NCBI GenBank assembly: GCA_050944255.1
Contig: JBMNQS010000051.1
Coordinates: 1 to 16,806 of the forward strand
Direction: 5' to 3'
DNA length: 16,806 nt
Source of the DNA: JBMNQS01 sp050944255
Lineage (GTDB): Bacteria > Bacillota > Clostridia > Christensenellales > Maliibacteriaceae
The notes beneath the pieces were generated by a model. The model was not told where the DNA came from. It was given only the letters and a program-made list of their open reading frames with translations, and ran no database searches. Shown piece after piece: positions 1-6,081 of the stretch. The first letter of the stretch is position 1. Each line of letters opens with the position of its first letter. Position numbers and translations under genes: made by a program.

Positions 1-807
1 CTCGAATATGGCGCCGGCGCCGGCCCTTGACAGCGCCACGTCCGTGGCGGCGTAAAGGTGGGGCAGATCCTCCCGGGCGTATTCCATCTGGAAATAGCCT
101 CTGATGCCGGTGAGCACCGGACTTAAGTTGCCCGGACCGCACAGGTGGATGATGTCAAATCGGGCCACCAGTTGCCGGATGGCGGCGCGCACGGCCTCGT
201 TGATGGCCGCGGCGCCCTGGGAGCCGCCCATAATCAAAAGGACCGGGCGCCTTGATTTGAAGCCGGCGATGGCAAGTCCCCTGGCCCTGTCGCCGCTTAG
301 AAGCGCCTCGCGCACGGGAAGGCCCGTATATACGGCCTTTTCTCCCAGATTATCCGCCGTTTCAGCGAAGGCGGTGCAGATTTTCACGCACATGGGCATG
401 CATATCTTGTTGGCCAGCCCCGGGGTGAAATCGCTTTCGTGAAGCACCACCGGCACCGAGGCCAGCTTCGCGCCATAGACCACCGGCACCGACGCGAAGC
501 CGCCCTTGGCAAAGACGATGCGCGGCTTTAATTTTTTTATAAGGTTTGCGGCCTGAGCCGTACCGCTCATGACGCGGAACGGATCGGTAAAATTTTTCCA
601 GTCGAAATAGCGGCGCAGCTTTCCCACGGGGATACTGTGGAAACAGACGCCCTCTTCTTTTTGCATCAATTGCTGTTCCAGGGAGTCTTTGGCGCCGATG
701 TAATGAATCTCGTAGCCCGCCTCCTTCAGATGGGGGATCAGCGCTATATTGGGCGCGATGTGCCCGGCGGTGCCGCCGCCGGTCAGGACAATACGTTTGG
801 GATTCAA
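1..807 (-). CDS. murG: MurG, UDP-GlcNAc:lipid I N-acetylglucosaminyltransferase (3' end outside window)
   Basis: MurG adds GlcNAc to lipid I to make lipid II on the inner face of the cytoplasmic membrane, the last cytoplasmic step of peptidoglycan synthesis. The reverse-strand frame opens with the family's N-terminal glycine loop, GGGTAGH at residues 10-16. It continues with a typical order of MurG segments (FAKGGFASVPVV, LHESDFTPGLANK, LLIMGGSQGA) and is still open at the left edge in SRAGAGAIFE, the UDP-GlcNAc-binding region. The 269 codons seen are about three quarters of the usual ~360. I chose the TTG start at 807 because GGAGGT (818..813) lies 5 nt upstream and no ATG fits the conserved N-terminus. 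The gene begins its own transcription unit, divergent from dnaX, whereas murG usually sits inside a division and cell-wall cluster. Confidence 0.95.
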   Translation of the reverse strand, partial: MNPKRIVLTGGGTAGHIAPNIALIPHLKEAGYEIHYIGAKDSLEQQLMQKEEGVCFHSIPVGKLRRYFDWKNFTDPFRVMSGTAQAANLIKKLKPRIVFAKGGFASVPVVYGAKLASVPVVLHESDFTPGLANKICMPMCVKICTAFAETADNLGEKAVYTGLPVREALLSGDRARGLAIAGFKSRRPVLLIMGGSQGAAAINEAVRAAIRQLVARFDIIHLCGPGNLSPVLTGIRGYFQMEYAREDLPHLYAATDVALSRAGAGAIFE

Positions 808-847
808 AACTTACCTCCGAGCATCAATAGCGAAAGAGTTCCGCTTC

Positions 848-877
848 ATTATATTCATTGCAAATTTTCCGGTTCAA
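848..877 (-). promoter_or_regulatory. Putative SigA promoter of murG
   Basis: On the minus strand, TATAAT (853..848) is preceded after an 18-nt spacer by TTGAAC (877..872). Transcription would start near 841 and give a leader of about 35 nt before the TTG start at 807. The -10 is perfect; the -35 matches consensus at four of six bases. The placement explains how murG can be expressed without an upstream cell-wall gene. Confidence 0.5.
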
Positions 878-994
878 TGGACAAGGGCGTCAAACCCTGC
901 TTCTATTGTAACTGACAGGCGCCTTTTTTTCAAAGGGATAGAAGCATTTACAATAAATTCTTTAAAAACTTTTCGGAAATGCATTTTCAAAGTT

Positions 995-1022
995 TTGCCA
1001 TAGGTTTGTTTTTTGCTATAAT
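995..1022 (+). promoter_or_regulatory. Extended -10 SigA promoter of dnaX
   Basis: TTGCCA (995-1000), a 16-nt spacer and TATAAT (1017-1022) preceded by TGC form a strong extended -10 promoter. Transcription would start near 1029. A 10-bp palindrome, AAATGCATTT (977-986), sits just upstream of the -35 and could be a protein site or chance. The region from 808 to 994 otherwise holds only the divergent murG promoter and A/T-rich sequence. Confidence 0.75.
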
Positions 1023-1035
1023 ACTAAATAGTACC

Positions 1036-1056
1036 CACGGCAAGCCGTTTGCCGTG
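1036..1056 (+). promoter_or_regulatory. Hairpin in the dnaX 5' leader
   Basis: CACGGCAA (1036-1043) and TTGCCGTG (1049-1056) are a perfect 8-bp inverted repeat around a 5-nt loop. The repeat lies a few bases after the predicted transcription start and 6 nt before the AGGAGG at 1063-1068. It has no T-run, so it is not a terminator. It could be a 5' mRNA-stabilising stem or an operator dyad. Confidence 0.6.
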
Positions 1057-1075
1057 ATTTTCAGGAGGAATGCAC

Positions 1076-2782
1076 TTGGCGTATCTGGCGCTCTATCGTA
1101 AATACCGCCCCGTCCGGTTCGATCAGGTGGTGGGGCAGCAGGCGGTGACCACCACGCTGAAAAATGCCGTGGCCGCAGGCCGCGTGGCCCACGCCTACCT
1201 TTTCTGCGGGCCGCGGGGAACTGGCAAAACCTCCACGGCGCAGATACTTTCCCGCGCCGTCAACTGCTTGGATAATCGTGGCGGCGAGGCCTGCGGCGTA
1301 TGCGGAGCCTGCCAGGCATTGTCGGCGCCGGACAATATGGATATCATCGAAATCGACGCCGCCAGCAACAATTCGGTGGATGAAGTGCGCGACCTGCGGG
1401 AAAAGATCAAGTATCCTCCCGTATCGGTCCGCTATAAGGTGTACATCGTCGACGAGGTGCACATGCTCTCCGCGGGGGCGTTCAACGCGCTTTTAAAGAC
1501 GCTGGAGGAGCCGCCGGAGCACGCGCTGTTCATTCTGGCCACCACCGAGGCGCACCGACTTCCCGCCACCATCGTCAGCCGCTGCCAGCGCTTTGATTTC
1601 AAACGCATCGATACCGCGGTGATCGCCGGCGCCCTGCAAGGCATCCTGAAGGACAGCGGCGCGGACTTTTGCGACGAGGCGGTGGAGCGCATCGCCGTAC
1701 TGGCCGAGGGCGGCATGCGCGACGCGCTGTCCATTGCCGATCAGGTGGCGGCCTACGCATCGGGCGCCGTTTCCCGCGCCGATGTGGACCAGGTGGCGGG
1801 CGCCGCCTCCGCAGAGCAGGTGTTTGCTATTTCTGACGCCGTTTTGGATGCGGATTTAAAGGGCGTGCTGCAGCGGGTGGACCAGGTGATGCGCGCCGGC
1901 GCCGACGCGGGCGCCTTCGTCCGGGATCTGGCGTATCATCTGCGAAACGTGCTGGTGGTAAAAAAGCTGGACGACCCGTCGGGCCTGGTGGCGGCGGGGG
2001 ATATCGAACGCTACGGGGCACAGGCGCAAAAGGCCACGGAAAGCCAATTGATCTGGGCGCTGGAAGCATTGATGCGCCTGGACAGCGATTTAAAGTATGC
2101 CGCCGCGCCGCGGGTGGCGCTGGAGACGGCGCTCTTTGGCGTATGCTTCGGCGCAAATGAGGATCTGACCGGCCTGAGCGCCAAGCTGGACGCGCTGCAG
2201 AGGCAGGTTGAACGGCTTGAGAAAGACGGAGTCCGCGCACCTGCGCCGCCGCCGGCGCAGGCGCCTGAAGAAGCGGTAAAACCTAAGCGGGAGAAAAAAC
2301 CGCGGCCGGCTGTGGCTGAACCGGCGGGCGCCATTCTTCAAGAGAAGCCGAAGCCCGTGCCGCAAGAGGGCGGCGGCAAGGCCGTATCCGAACTGTGGCC
2401 GCAAATGCTCGAGACGGTGAAGCGGCAGCGCATCTCCCTCTACGGCACGCTGCAGATGGCCAGCCCCAAACGCGAGGGCAACCTTCTGACGCTGGTGTTC
2501 GATCCCAAGGATGAGCTGTTTTCCACCATGGTGCTTCGGGACAACCACCGGGGATTCCTGGAGGAAGTGGCTTCGGGCATCGCCGGGGAGAAGATCCGCA
2601 TCGACAGCGTGACGGGCGAAAGGCCGCCGATACCGGTGCCTGAAACGATGCCGCAGCCTAAAAGCGGGCCGGAGATGATGCCCGAGGAACCGCCGGCGCC
2701 CGCCGAAGCGCCTCCGGAGCTTGCCCCGGAAGAGCTGGCCATAGAGCTCTTTGGCGAGGATAAGGTGACCATCGTGCCGTAG
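1076..2782 (+). CDS. dnaX: DNA polymerase III subunit gamma/tau (clamp loader)
   Basis: DnaX is the ATPase subunit of the clamp loader that places the beta clamp on DNA; the tau form also tethers the polymerase cores. The N-terminal AAA+ module shows Walker A GPRGTGKTS (residues ~45-53), a four-cysteine zinc site (C64, C73, C76, C79), Walker B with DEVH (~126-129) and the SRC sensor motif (~168-170). Domain III and a Pro/Glu-rich C-terminal tail follow, 568 aa in total. The upstream ATG at 1070 is only 1 nt from AGGAGG (1063-1068). The TTG at 1076 is 7 nt away and gives the usual N-terminus MAYLALYRKYRP, so I chose TTG. It heads the block with ybaB and recR. The run GAG AAA AAA at 2291-2299 lies where some dnaX genes frameshift; see the findings. 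Confidence 0.97.
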   Translation: MAYLALYRKYRPVRFDQVVGQQAVTTTLKNAVAAGRVAHAYLFCGPRGTGKTSTAQILSRAVNCLDNRGGEACGVCGACQALSAPDNMDIIEIDAASNNSVDEVRDLREKIKYPPVSVRYKVYIVDEVHMLSAGAFNALLKTLEEPPEHALFILATTEAHRLPATIVSRCQRFDFKRIDTAVIAGALQGILKDSGADFCDEAVERIAVLAEGGMRDALSIADQVAAYASGAVSRADVDQVAGAASAEQVFAISDAVLDADLKGVLQRVDQVMRAGADAGAFVRDLAYHLRNVLVVKKLDDPSGLVAAGDIERYGAQAQKATESQLIWALEALMRLDSDLKYAAAPRVALETALFGVCFGANEDLTGLSAKLDALQRQVERLEKDGVRAPAPPPAQAPEEAVKPKREKKPRPAVAEPAGAILQEKPKPVPQEGGGKAVSELWPQMLETVKRQRISLYGTLQMASPKREGNLLTLVFDPKDELFSTMVLRDNHRGFLEEVASGIAGEKIRIDSVTGERPPIPVPETMPQPKSGPEMMPEEPPAPAEAPPELAPEELAIELFGEDKVTIVP

Positions 2783-2808
2783 ACAGCCGCGGGTTACCTT
2801 GGTATACT
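2780..2808 (+). promoter_or_regulatory. Internal promoter for ybaB-recR, overlapping the dnaX stop codon
   Basis: TAGACA (2780-2785, starting with the dnaX stop codon) and TATACT (2803-2808) are 17 nt apart. Each hexamer matches consensus at five of six positions, and TGG before the -10 makes it an extended -10 element. Transcription would begin near 2815, just ahead of the ybaB ribosome-binding site. This would let ybaB and recR be made independently of dnaX. Confidence 0.6.
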
Positions 2809-2835
2809 AAACAAAACCACAGAGGAGAGATTCAG

Positions 2836-3183
2836 ATGGCAAGAAATAATTTCGGCCGCGGCATGGGCGGCGGCATGGGCAATATGCAGCAGGCGCTGCG
2901 CCAGGCGCAGAAGATGCAGGAGGATATGCAGAAAATGCAGCGGGAGCTGGAAGAGCGCGGATTTGAAGCGTCCTCCGGCGGTGGCATGGTGACGGTGAGG
3001 GCCAGGGGCGACCGCCGTCTGGTATCGGTTGAGATCAAGCCCGAGGTGGTGGACCCGGACGATATCGAGATGCTGCAGGACCTGGTGGCGGCGGCGGTCA
3101 ACGCGGCGCTTGAGGAAGTGGACGAGACCACCCAGCGCGAGATGGGCAAGCTCACCGGCGGGCTGAACATTCCCGGCCTGTAA
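2836..3183 (+). CDS. ybaB: YbaB/EbfC family nucleoid-associated protein
   Basis: This small DNA-binding protein belongs to the family encoded between dnaX and recR in many bacteria; the fold is a dimer that binds DNA without strong sequence preference. The 115-aa product has a Gly/Met-rich start, a Gln/Met-rich amphipathic helix (residues ~15-40, repeated MQ pairs) and the family core around VTVRARGDRRLVSVEIKPEV. It ends with a helix and a Gly-rich tail (GGLNIPGL). Length is typical. The ATG is 8 nt after GGAG (2824-2827). The gene is 53 nt from dnaX and 20 nt from recR, so it is probably cotranscribed with both. Its exact role in recombination or nucleoid structure is not settled for the family. 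Confidence 0.95.
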   Translation: MARNNFGRGMGGGMGNMQQALRQAQKMQEDMQKMQRELEERGFEASSGGGMVTVRARGDRRLVSVEIKPEVVDPDDIEMLQDLVAAAVNAALEEVDETTQREMGKLTGGLNIPGL

Positions 3184-3203
3184 GAAAATTTGTAGGGAGA
3201 ACC

Positions 3204-3800
3204 ATGATTGAACCGATTGCACAATTGATTGCCCAGCTGTCCAAGCTCCCGTCGGTGGGGCCCAAGACGGCGCAGCGGCTGGCGTTTTATATCGTGGACA
3301 TGCCGCTGGAGCAGGTGCGCGAGTTGGCCACGGCCATCTATCAGGGCCGCAAGCTGGTGGGCACCTGCGGCGTATGCGGCAATATCGCCAGGACGGACGA
3401 TCCCTTGTGCGATATCTGCGCCAGCGACAGGCGCGATCAGAGCATCATCTGCGTGGTGCGAGACGCCCGCGACGTACTGGCCATCGAGCGGATGCGCGGC
3501 TATAGCGGCCTGTACCACGTGCTGGGCGGCACCATCTCGCCCATGGACGGGCGCGGCCCGGGAGATATCCGCATCAGGGAGCTTCTGGAGAGGCTCGGCG
3601 GCGGCCGTGTGCAGGAAGTGCTGATAGCCACCAATCCGGACATGGAGGGCGAGGCCACCGCGCTCTACATCGCCCAGCAGATCAAGCCCCTGGGGGTGAA
3701 GGTCTCGCGCATCGCTCACGGCGTGCCCGTGGGCGGCGATCTGGAGTATATCGACGACGTCACCCTTTCAAGAGCCATTTCCGGGCGCCACGAAATGTAG
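3204..3800 (+). CDS. recR: Recombination protein RecR
   Basis: RecR works with RecO (and RecF) to load RecA onto SSB-coated gapped DNA. The 198-aa protein is full length. It has an N-terminal helix-hairpin-helix (LPSVGPKTAQRLAFYI, residues ~15-30), a four-cysteine zinc finger (C55, C58, C69, C72), and a Toprim domain from about residue 79 with CVVRDARD and ATNPDMEGEATALY. The C-terminal segment RIAHGVPVGGDLEYIDDVTL is the usual Walker-B-like tail. The ATG follows a GTAGGGAGA ribosome-binding site. It is the third gene of the dnaX-ybaB-recR block. Confidence 0.98.
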   Translation: MIEPIAQLIAQLSKLPSVGPKTAQRLAFYIVDMPLEQVRELATAIYQGRKLVGTCGVCGNIARTDDPLCDICASDRRDQSIICVVRDARDVLAIERMRGYSGLYHVLGGTISPMDGRGPGDIRIRELLERLGGGRVQEVLIATNPDMEGEATALYIAQQIKPLGVKVSRIAHGVPVGGDLEYIDDVTLSRAISGRHEM

Positions 3801-3825
3801 CGTGTCTTGCGGGCCAATATTTTGG

Positions 3826-3831
3826 TATACA
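3826..3831 (+). promoter_or_regulatory. Possible extended -10 element before bofA
   Basis: TATACA with TGG directly upstream forms an extended -10 similar to that of the ybaB promoter. No good -35 is present at 16-18 nt, and I could not match SigE or SigG consensus with proper spacing. bofA may simply be read from the recR transcript. Confidence 0.25.
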
Positions 3832-3888
3832 TACTGTCTGTCCTCTTTGGCATAAAGTGTGATAGGTACAAATGAGGAGGGGAATGTT

Positions 3889-4170
3889 GTGGAAGGATTG
3901 GCTATTTCCTGGCAGGCGGTGCTGGCGTATGCCGGCGGGCTGGTGCTTGTGTTTGTCTTCGGCAAGCTGCTGCTGGCACCGCTGAAGTGGCTGCTGCGCC
4001 TGTTGTACAACGGTTTGATCGGTGGATTGGTGCTGCTTTTGATCAACTGGATCGGCAGCGCCTGGGGGTTTTCCATCGTCGTCAACCCCGTATCGGCGCT
4101 GGTGGTGGGTGTCTTCGGCATACCCGGCGTAATATTGCTTTTGATACTCAAGATGATACTGCGCATTTAA
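3889..4170 (+). CDS. bofA: BofA family protein (SpoIVFB / pro-sigma-K processing inhibitor)
   Basis: In Bacillus, BofA is an integral membrane protein of the outer forespore membrane. With SpoIVFA it holds the intramembrane protease SpoIVFB inactive until pro-sigma-K is to be cleaved. This 93-aa protein has hydrophobic segments at about residues 10-27 and 40-56. Its C-terminal hydrophobic stretch carries the family signature VNPVSALVVGVFGIPGV. An upstream in-frame GTG at 3859 lies before the ribosome-binding site; the GTG at 3889 is 8 nt after GAGGAGG (3874-3880), so I chose it. Its position behind recR matches Bacillus. Many clostridia lack an obvious sigma-K processing complex, so the partner here is open. 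Confidence 0.85.
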   Translation: MEGLAISWQAVLAYAGGLVLVFVFGKLLLAPLKWLLRLLYNGLIGGLVLLLINWIGSAWGFSIVVNPVSALVVGVFGIPGVILLLILKMILRI

Positions 4171-4174
4171 AAAA

Positions 4175-4206
4175 GCCGCTGGGACAGCGTTTCCCGGCGG
4201 CTTTTT
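4175..4206 (+). terminator. Rho-independent terminator after bofA
   Basis: A 10-bp stem (4175-4184 with 4192-4201, one G-U pair) around a 7-nt loop is followed by TTTTT (4202-4206). It lies 5 nt after the bofA stop and closes the dnaX-ybaB-recR-bofA block. AAAA upstream of the stem could let it work in both directions. Confidence 0.9.
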
Positions 4207-4273
4207 ATGGGACAGGCTCACCTTAAGGCGGCGTGGAGTATTGCGCCCCGTTATTTTCGCTAAGGAGAAAGTT

Positions 4274-4849
4274 ATGCAGGTTTCATGGAAAATGGTGCTG
4301 GAGGATATCGCCGGCTGCACCAAATGTCCGCTATGTAAAACCAGAACCACTACGGTGCCGGGCGAGGGCCATTTAAAGGCCAGGCTGATGTTTGTCGGAG
4401 AGGGGCCCGGCGGCGAGGAGGACAAGCAGGGCAGGCCCTTCGTGGGGCCCGCGGGCAGGTTGCTGGACGCTATGATCGCCGCCATGGGGCTGGAGCTCAA
4501 AGAGGTTTACATTACCAATATCGTCAAGTGCAGGCCGCCCGGGAATCGCAACCCAAAACCGGAGGAGGCGGATGCCTGCATGCCGTATCTCAGGGCGCAA
4601 ACGGGGCTGATCCGCCCCCGGATCATCGTCTGTCTGGGGGCGTGTTCCGCCCGGACGCTGATCGACCCGAACCTTCGGATCACCAGGGACAGAGGCAATT
4701 GGACGCTGCGAAAGGGCATATGGATGATGCCGACTTACCATCCGGCCGCTCTTTTGCGCGACCCGGATAAAAAGAAGGAAAGCTGGGAAGATCTTCAGAA
4801 GGTCATGAGCAAATTAGGAGAGCTGGAGGTGCAGCGTGCCGATGGATAA
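4274..4849 (+). CDS. Uracil-DNA glycosylase, family 4 (Fe-S type)
   Basis: This enzyme removes uracil from DNA to start base-excision repair. The 191-aa protein has the family-4 layout: C15 and C18 (CTKC), C86 (KCRPP) and C102, spaced as the four [4Fe-4S] ligands of the Thermus enzyme. It also has motif A GEGPGGEED (residues 42-50), PFVGPAG, and the C-terminal YHPAALLR (155-162) with the conserved His156. An in-frame TTG at 4241 would add 11 residues, but the ATG at 4274 is 6 nt after AAGGAG (4262-4267), so I chose it. I saw no convincing promoter between the bofA terminator and this gene. Its end overlaps the start of a second UDG-like gene. Confidence 0.93.
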   Translation: MQVSWKMVLEDIAGCTKCPLCKTRTTTVPGEGHLKARLMFVGEGPGGEEDKQGRPFVGPAGRLLDAMIAAMGLELKEVYITNIVKCRPPGNRNPKPEEADACMPYLRAQTGLIRPRIIVCLGACSARTLIDPNLRITRDRGNWTLRKGIWMMPTYHPAALLRDPDKKKESWEDLQKVMSKLGELEVQRADG

Positions 4850-5456
4850 AGAAGCTGAAATGCAGGCGCTCAGAGGGTGGTTTACAGTACAGATGCAGGA
4901 ACACTTCGCGCCGGAGAAGGCGCCTGCGCTGGTTTTCGGTCAGGGAAATTTAAGTGCCGATTTAATGCTGGTGGGCGAGGCGCCCGGCGCCAGGGAAGTG
5001 GAACTGGGGCAGCCCTTTGTGGGCCAGGCCGGGAAAAACCTGGACGAGTTCCTGCAGGCTGTCGGTCTTGACAGAGAGGACATCTATATTTCCAACGCCG
5101 TGAAGTTTCGCCCCAGCCAGCCGGGCAAACGGCCGGGCACATTTAAAAACCGCCCGCCCACGGCCGCTGAAGTGGCCATGAGCCGCCGGCTCATCATCCG
5201 GGAGATTCTCCTTGTCCGGCCCAAGGTGGTGGCCACGCTGGGCAATGCGGCGCTTAAGAGCGTGGGGGGCAAAGCCGTAGTCATCGGCGACTGCCACGGT
5301 CAGCCGGTGCCCTGCGGCGTCGAATATGAGGGCGGCAGCCATGATTTCACGCTCTTTGCCCTGTATCATCCGGCCAGCATCATTTATAACCGGTCTTTGG
5401 CGGACGTCTACCGCGCCGACATGCAAAAACTGGCGCAGTTCATGCAGGCAGTATGA
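4836..5456 (+). CDS. Uracil-DNA glycosylase superfamily protein lacking the Fe-S cysteines
   Basis: The 206-aa product is homologous to the preceding UDG. It keeps motif A GEAPGAREVELG (residues 48-59), PFVGQAGKNLDEF and the C-terminal LYHPASIIYNRSL with His178. However, the CxxC is absent, KCRPP is KFRPS, and the fourth Cys is missing. The only cysteines are C153 and C160, so a family-4 Fe-S cluster cannot form in the normal way. A Lys/Arg/Pro-rich insertion (PGKRPGTFKNRPP, ~96-108) follows the KFRPS segment. Start: GTG at 4836 is 5 nt after GGAGGT (4825-4830); ATG at 4842 is the alternative. The 14-nt overlap implies translational coupling with the first UDG. Proteins of this shape occur in Firmicutes; activity on uracil is inferred, not shown. 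Confidence 0.85.
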   Translation: MPMDKEAEMQALRGWFTVQMQEHFAPEKAPALVFGQGNLSADLMLVGEAPGAREVELGQPFVGQAGKNLDEFLQAVGLDREDIYISNAVKFRPSQPGKRPGTFKNRPPTAAEVAMSRRLIIREILLVRPKVVATLGNAALKSVGGKAVVIGDCHGQPVPCGVEYEGGSHDFTLFALYHPASIIYNRSLADVYRADMQKLAQFMQAV

Positions 5457-5504
5457 GTCCGGCCATAAAAATTCCGGTGCATATCGGAGGATGGTCTTTG
5501 GAAA

Positions 5505-5921
5505 CTAATTGATGATCAGCTGCTGTTTCCCCTGTTGGGTAAACCAGTCGTCCACCGCCTGCCTGCTGAAATACAGCCGGCCGTTCAATTGGACGAAAGG
5601 AAATTCCGGCCAGTCGCCGTTTACGATGCTGTTTTGAAGATCCGTCTGCAATTGATTCATGGCGTTATCGTAATTTTCCTCGTCCTTCGAGGTGGGATAA
5701 ATGGCCAGGTAATTCATCAGGCCGTCGATTTCCATGATATCGTAATAGTAGGAGCTGTCCGCCAAAAGGCTGCCGCTGAAGCTGCCCGTCAGAGGACGCT
5801 CGGCGATGCCGCGGGCGAAAACCGACGCCGAAATGATCAGAGCGGCGGCGATGATTACGCTGCAAAGCAGCAGAAGGCGATTGTTTTTCCCGGTGGGGTT
5901 TTCCGTTTCATTTGACGTCAT
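5505..5921 (-). CDS. Membrane-anchored protein with excisionase/MerR-like C-terminal domain, function unknown
   Basis: I do not recognise a named family. The 138-aa protein has a short Lys/Arg-containing head, one hydrophobic segment (about residues 15-36) and a soluble C-terminal part. By the positive-inside rule that part would lie outside the membrane; a cleaved or uncleaved signal sequence is possible. Residues ~62-72 (MEIDGLMNYLA) resemble the first helix of an excisionase-type helix-turn-helix. Residues ~104-127 (GDWPEFPFVQLNG, then RLYFSRQAVDDWF) resemble its wing and last helix, with an inserted segment in between. Start: ATG at 5921 follows AAGGAG by 7 nt. It is monocistronic and convergent with the UDG pair; I see no clear terminator in the 48-nt gap. 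Confidence 0.75.
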   Translation of the reverse strand: MTSNETENPTGKNNRLLLLCSVIIAAALIISASVFARGIAERPLTGSFSGSLLADSSYYYDIMEIDGLMNYLAIYPTSKDEENYDNAMNQLQTDLQNSIVNGDWPEFPFVQLNGRLYFSRQAVDDWFTQQGKQQLIIN

Positions 5922-5977
5922 AGCTAAACTCCTTGCATATAAAATGAAATGACTGATCGAAAAATCAAAGCACTCTT

Positions 5978-6005
5978 ATCATACCACAAAGCTGCGGATG
6001 GGCAA
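5978..6005 (-). promoter_or_regulatory. Putative promoter of the membrane-anchored protein gene
   Basis: On the minus strand, TTGCCC (6005..6000) and TATGAT (5983..5978) are 16 nt apart, and TGG precedes the -10, giving an extended -10 element. The predicted start near 5971 leaves a leader of about 50 nt. The -35 overlaps the left arm of the hairpin at 5988-6046. Confidence 0.5.
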
Positions 6006-6046
6006 GCGGCATTTGAAACGATGGATTGCCCGCATCAGCTTTTTTT
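5988..6046 (+). terminator. Terminator-like hairpin with T-run
   Basis: AAAGCTG (5988-5994) pairs with CAGCTTT (6036-6042), and GGGCAA (6000-6005) pairs with TTGCCC (6026-6031). A small internal loop separates the two stems and the apical loop is 20 nt. T-run 6040-6046 follows directly, as in a plus-strand intrinsic terminator. No annotated plus-strand gene ends here, so it would have to end an antisense transcript or an unseen small RNA. Confidence 0.4.
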
Positions 6047-6081
6047 GTAAGGCGCGACGGCTTTACTGCACATTTGAAACG
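6010..6081. repeat. Direct repeat CATTTGAAACG, two copies 61 bp apart
   Basis: Identical 11-mers lie at 6010-6020 and 6071-6081, followed by the similar ATGGAT and GATGAG. Each copy falls in the loop of its own stem-loop: stem 1 is 5988-6042; stem 2 is 6051-6060 with 6102-6111, one mismatch. Confidence 0.6.

Noticed and set aside
808..1035. SRP (4.5S/scRNA) gene or tRNA-Ser upstream of dnaX, as in Bacillus
   Set aside because: No conserved SRP RNA apical loop or tRNA cloverleaf can be found; the space is filled by two divergent promoters.
2832..3719. 295-codon minus-strand frame over ybaB and recR
   Set aside because: It is a shadow of two well-identified genes and has no family features.
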